Of a DNA stretch of 64,000 nt, positions 61,054 through 64,000 are shown one piece after another. Source of the stretch: Pyxidicoccus sp. MSG2 (GTDB taxonomy: Bacteria; Myxococcota; Myxococcia; Myxococcales; Myxococcaceae); the NCBI RefSeq assembly GCF_026626705.1, contig NZ_JAPNKC010000001.1:7148001-7212000 (forward strand), given 5' to 3'. Each line of letters starts with the position of its first letter. The first letter of the stretch is position 1. Under the pieces are notes generated by a model that saw nothing but the letters and a program-made list of their open reading frames with translations, was not told the DNA's origin and searched no databases. The translations under genes and the position numbers were made by a program.

Positions 61054-61139
61054 TTCGGGGACTTCCTTTCAGCTCGGGGGGAACTCAGCGGCAGCGCGGC
61101 GGCGTCCTTCGGCGAATGCCAGCCTGTCGCGCTATTCCG

Positions 61140-61193
61140 TTTATATCGAGCTGAAACCAGTCCCGTCCAGGGGCCAACATATTACGTGATGTT
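61140..61193 (-). promoter_or_regulatory. Likely promoter and upstream inverted repeat of the M35 gene
   Basis: On the minus strand TGGACG (61164-61169) and TATAAA (61140-61145) are 18 bases apart. Just upstream of the -35, AACAT and ATGTT (61176-61193) form an inverted repeat with an 8-base spacer, a possible activator or repressor site. Confidence 0.5.
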
Positions 61194-61216
61194 ACGCGCG
61201 CCGCTGACGCGGGTGG

Positions 61217-61330
61217 CTATGAGTGCGCATAGGTGACGACCATCATCACCAGCCCGAACAGCTGCACCGCCATCAGCGGGCTGACGGCGAGGACGACGAC
61301 GTCGAAGAAGCTCTCATCCGGGGTCTTCAT
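61217..61330 (-). CDS. 37-residue single-span membrane microprotein
   Basis: ATG 61330 is preceded by AAGGTC. The protein is MKTPDESFFD followed by one hydrophobic segment (VVVLAVSPLMAVQLFGLVMM) and a short tail. It lies on the same strand as, and about 160 bases before, the M35 gene. It is too short for most gene finders. Family unknown. Confidence 0.6.
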   Translation of the reverse strand: MKTPDESFFDVVVLAVSPLMAVQLFGLVMMVVTYAHS

Positions 61331-61423
61331 GACCTTGCTCTCCCTGCCTCGCGTGTGTCGCGTGGCACTCCTCGCTTGAGCAAGGCCTGGGCCAGCGTCT
61401 GAAACACGCGGCGCGGCGTGCAT

Positions 61424-61438
61424 GAAGTGAAGCACTTC
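61424..61438. promoter_or_regulatory. 15-bp palindrome in a divergent promoter region
   Basis: GAAGTG-AAG-CACTTC is a perfect inverted repeat between the divergent microprotein and TPR-like lipoprotein genes, where an operator would lie. Confidence 0.35.
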
Positions 61439-61601
61439 GCGGGTTTGCGTCAGGGGCAGCGACATCCTGGCGAGGTTTCCGCGCGCGTGCGGGACAGCGT
61501 GTCCGCGGTGCGTGTTCGCGTGTGGGACGCGGGCGTGCGGCTCCGGCATTTCGGTGCTTGAAGTGGCGTCAAGGTCGCTTCGGACCCCTAGACTGCGCGC
61601 C

Positions 61602-62516
61602 ATGCGACTCCCCACTTCCGCCCTGTTGCTCGTCCTCGCCGGCGCGTGTGCGCATGCGCCGGCTTCCACGGAAACCCCCACCGCCGCCGCGAAGGCGCCC
61701 GTCGCGGAGCTGCCGTTCATGGAGCCGCCCGCGGCGCCGATGCCCGGCTGGCAGCTCGTGAAGCGCGGGGATGTGTTGATGCGTGAGGGCAGGCACGCCG
61801 AGGCCCTGGCGGAGTACACGCGGGCGCTGGACGCGGGGAACACGAACGACGGCACCGCGTACTCCGCCGCGTGCGCGCTCGCGCTGCTGGGGAAGAAGCA
61901 GGAGGCGCTCGACCAGCTGTCGCGCGCGGCGGAGTGGGGCTTTCGCGACGTGAGGTGGATGCAGCAGGACGAGGACCTGGCCTCGCTGCGCACGGAGCCT
62001 GCCTTCACGGCGCTGGTGGCGCGCATCCCCACGCTCCCGGAGAAAGACCCCACGGCCCATGCCGAGCTGAAGCGGATGTTCGCGGAGGACCAGGCGGACC
62101 GCTCTCCGCCGCCGGCTTCTCCAGAAGCGTGGAAGGCCGTCACGGCGCGCGACGAGCAGCGCCGCGCGCGGGTGAAGGAACTGGTGGCAGCGGGCGAGCT
62201 GAAGGAGGGCGCGGACTTCCTCGCCGCCGCGTTCATCTTCCAGCACGGCCACGCGCAGGAGGACTTCGCCATGGCGCGGGAGCTGGGCGCGGAGGCCGCG
62301 CGCCGCGGTCACCCGGGCGGCCTGTGGATTGCCGCCGCCGCGTGGGACCGCTGGCTGATGAACGCCGAGCGGCCGCAGCGCTTCGGCACGCAGTACCGGG
62401 GCGACCTGCAGACGAAGCAGATGAAGCTCTACCCGGTGGACCCGAGCGTCACCGACGAGGAGCGCGCACGCTGGGGCTTCCCTCCGCTCGCGGAGATTCC
62501 CACCACACTGCGGTAG
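61602..62516 (+). CDS. TPR-like lipoprotein with C-terminal DUF6624-like domain
   Basis: From ATG 61602 the protein has 304 residues. The lipobox is LAGACAH. TPR-like helices (KRGDVLMREGRHAEALAEYTRAL, TAYSAACALALLGKKQEALDQL) come next, and a late domain (DEQRRARVKELVAAGELKEGADFLAAAFIFQHG, RFGTQYR) resembles DUF6624. It is likely exported and anchored. Function unknown. Confidence 0.88.
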   Translation: MRLPTSALLLVLAGACAHAPASTETPTAAAKAPVAELPFMEPPAAPMPGWQLVKRGDVLMREGRHAEALAEYTRALDAGNTNDGTAYSAACALALLGKKQEALDQLSRAAEWGFRDVRWMQQDEDLASLRTEPAFTALVARIPTLPEKDPTAHAELKRMFAEDQADRSPPPASPEAWKAVTARDEQRRARVKELVAAGELKEGADFLAAAFIFQHGHAQEDFAMARELGAEAARRGHPGGLWIAAAAWDRWLMNAERPQRFGTQYRGDLQTKQMKLYPVDPSVTDEERARWGFPPLAEIPTTLR

Positions 62517-62565
62517 CCGGTGTCCCATCCGGGCCCGCCCGTGCCGGGCCCGGTGCCGGGAGCGT

Positions 62566-63075
62566 CTACTTCGCGGCGGACGCGCCCGTCGCCGCCTCAC
62601 CCTCGCGGGCGAGCGTGCGGACCAGCTCCAGCGCGCGCCGCACGTGCTCGCCCACGCGCAGCTGCGACTCGAACGCGTGGCGGATGACACCCTTGCGGTC
62701 CACCACGAAGGTGACGCGTCCGGGGATGAGCCCCAGCAGGGAAGGGGGCACGCCGAACGCGTCACGCACCTCGCCGCCCGCGTCGCTCAGCAGGACGAAG
62801 GGCAGCCGGTGCTTCGTGGCGAAGCCCTCGTGCGACGTCACCGAGTCACCGCTGATGCCCACCACCTCCGCGCCCGCGGCCACGAAGTCCTCGTACTGGT
62901 CCCTCAGGCTGCACGCCTGCGCGGTGCAGCCCGGCGAGTCATCCTTCGGGTAGAAGTAGACGACGAGCACCTTCTGCCCCACCAGGTCGCGCAGCCGCAC
63001 CGGCCGGTCTCCCGCGCCCTTCAGCGTGACATCGGGGACCGCATCGCCTTCCTTCAGCAGCTTCGACCGCGCCAT
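62566..63075 (-). CDS. bcp: Bcp-type peroxiredoxin
   Basis: This 169-residue protein has the thioredoxin-fold peroxiredoxin motif DDSPGCTAQAC, with peroxidatic Cys50 and likely resolving Cys55, the spacing of Bcp/PrxQ enzymes. It starts MARSKLLKEGDAVPD and has no signal peptide. It reduces hydroperoxides in the cytoplasm using thioredoxin. It ends with an Ala-rich tail. Confidence 0.95.
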   Translation of the reverse strand: MARSKLLKEGDAVPDVTLKGAGDRPVRLRDLVGQKVLVVYFYPKDDSPGCTAQACSLRDQYEDFVAAGAEVVGISGDSVTSHEGFATKHRLPFVLLSDAGGEVRDAFGVPPSLLGLIPGRVTFVVDRKGVIRHAFESQLRVGEHVRRALELVRTLAREGEAATGASAAK

Positions 63076-63599
63076 GACGCCTCCATCCGCCCCGGGACGT
63101 CACACCGGCGCGTGCGATCCGCTGGATGCTGAGGAGTGACTCACATGTCAATTCATTCGTGCCAGCAGGGCGTCAGCAGGGACCCAGGTGCGCCCCGGGG
63201 CGCGGCTTCGAGCCCACCTGCCGGGCGCACGGCTCTGGCGGGGTCATGCATGTCCCCTCTATCGTTCCAGTCCCGACTCGTTTAATAGGGCGCTTGCTTC
63301 CTTGCTGTACGGGCGGTGGGTCGGGGTGGGTGGGGTAAAGGCGACGGCGCGCATCGCGCATGTCTCAGTGGCATCCGATAAGGTGTGGGGGGAACGAAGT
63401 CGCTCCCCCGTCCGGCAGGCGACAGCCCTGCACGCGGCCGGACCCGAAATTCCGGGCATGGGAGCCACTGTCGTCTTACCTTTCGACACAGGAAGTGGGA
63501 GCGTGGGTCTGGGGTTCAGGGCGGAAACTTTCGCCGGAGTTGCGCAACGCGGCGTTCAGGCGTAGACCGCAAACTTCGGGGGGTTGGTCAGGAGCGGAC
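63076..63599. other. Long intergenic region
   Basis: These 524 bases separate divergent genes (bcp and PTS EIIA). I see no credible gene. Two G-rich tracts near 63320 and 63390 are present, but no named promoter motif stands out. Confidence 0.5.
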
Positions 63600-64000
63600 A
63601 TGGTCGGCCTCGTCGTCGCATCGCACGGGCGTCTAGCGGAGGAGCTGGTCTCCACCGCGGAGCAGATCGTGGGAAAGCTTCCCGCGGTGGCAACCTGCAA
63701 CATCGAGCCAGGGACTCCTGTCGAGGAGCTCCGCGCGAAGATGAAGCAGGCGGTTGCCCGCGTGGATGAGGGGGAAGGTGTCATCATCCTCGCGGACCTG
63801 TTCGGCGGCACTCCCTGCAAGGAGTCGCTGATGATGTGTCAGCGGATGAACCTGGAGGTCCTCGCCGGCGTCAACCTGCCCATGCTTCTCAAGGCGAACT
63901 CGCTCCGCAACGAGCAGTTGTCGCTTCCGGAGATGGCCAACCAGCTGGCTTCCCATGGCCAGCGCAACATCACCTGCGCATCCGCCCTGCTTCGCGAGGC
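63600..64000 (+). CDS. Mannose-type PTS EIIA protein, 3' end outside window
   Basis: From ATG 63600 (AGGAG six bases upstream) at least 133 residues are visible. The start VGLVVASHGRLAEEL has the phosphorylated His9 of EIIA-Man, and DLFGGTPC is the usual second motif. In proteobacteria without sugar PTS transport such proteins belong to a regulatory phosphorelay with HPr. The frame is open at the window end. Confidence 0.92.
   Translation, partial: MVGLVVASHGRLAEELVSTAEQIVGKLPAVATCNIEPGTPVEELRAKMKQAVARVDEGEGVIILADLFGGTPCKESLMMCQRMNLEVLAGVNLPMLLKANSLRNEQLSLPEMANQLASHGQRNITCASALLRE

Noticed and set aside
63188..63565. Possible 125-codon gene before the PTS EIIA gene
   Set aside because: No ribosome site, no recognisable domain and overlapping frames on the other strand; more likely leader or spacer DNA.

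Overview
The window is chromosomal DNA of a myxobacterium, most likely Myxococcaceae (Myxococcus, Corallococcus or Pyxidicoccus type). The grounds are: very G+C-rich third codon positions; many lipoproteins; eukaryote-like Ser/Thr kinases; a DUF5916 protein; RHS proteins; and remnants of families typical of myxobacteria, namely a TIGR02269-type lipoprotein, a DUF3396 immunity protein and a PLL-like lectin. No rRNA, tRNA or CRISPR array was seen. All family assignments come from reading motifs by eye, not from a search.

Region 1 (1-14.3 kb, minus strand). A partial Cys/Asp-rich lipoprotein is followed by a tightly coupled operon read from about 14.1 kb down to 0.73 kb. Its order is ROK regulator, GH16 beta-glucanase lipoprotein, family-5 solute-binding lipoprotein, OppB-like permease, fused OppC-OppD-like permease/ATPase, OppF-like ATPase, GH1 beta-glucosidase, a glycosidase fused to a predicted outer-membrane beta-barrel, and two lipoproteins. 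Most junctions overlap by 4 bases. It reads as a beta-glucan capture, import and hydrolysis system. A small gene with a strong ribosome binding site sits just upstream.

Region 2 (14.6-30.3 kb, accessory island). Two small host-like genes are followed by a 5'-truncated IS91-family transposase. Next comes a type I restriction-modification cluster with lower G+C than its surroundings: a GIY-YIG-like protein, a half-size HsdS, HsdM, full HsdS, HsdR and a YgjP-like metallohydrolase. A 100-bp stretch of the IS91 transposase gene recurs (97/100 identical) beyond the right end of the cluster, so the cluster lies between direct repeats. Immediately after this come a lipoprotein with a PD-(D/E)xK-like motif and an overlapping DUF3396 immunity gene (a candidate toxin/immunity pair) and a Ser/Thr kinase. 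Then about 1.3 kb of gene debris follows: a DUF3396 tail, an IS110 piece, a lectin piece, a frameshifted sigma factor and a frameshifted TIGR02269-type toxin piece.

Region 3 (30.3-45.2 kb). A large protein with peptidoglycan-binding and C39-like domains, a TonB-dependent receptor, a PEGA-domain protein, a Ser/Thr kinase, an Imm11-like protein, a metallophosphoesterase, a DUF5916 protein, a TPR lipoprotein, and an ECF sigma factor coupled to a membrane anti-sigma-like protein.

Region 4 (45.3-48.9 kb). A FeeM-like N-acyltransferase next to a heme-oxygenase-like diiron oxidase candidate, then an SPFH protein with an NAD-kinase-like protein. The second pair is preceded by a promoter carrying two 15-bp operator-like sites 22 bp apart.

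Region 5 (48.9-64 kb). An SpvB/RHS protein with a novel-looking tip and a 1484-residue lipoprotein beside it; an M35 (aspzincin) metallopeptidase beside a stand-alone copy of its N-terminal domain; a 37-residue membrane microprotein; a TPR-like lipoprotein; a Bcp peroxiredoxin; and the start of a mannose-type PTS EIIA gene that runs off the window.
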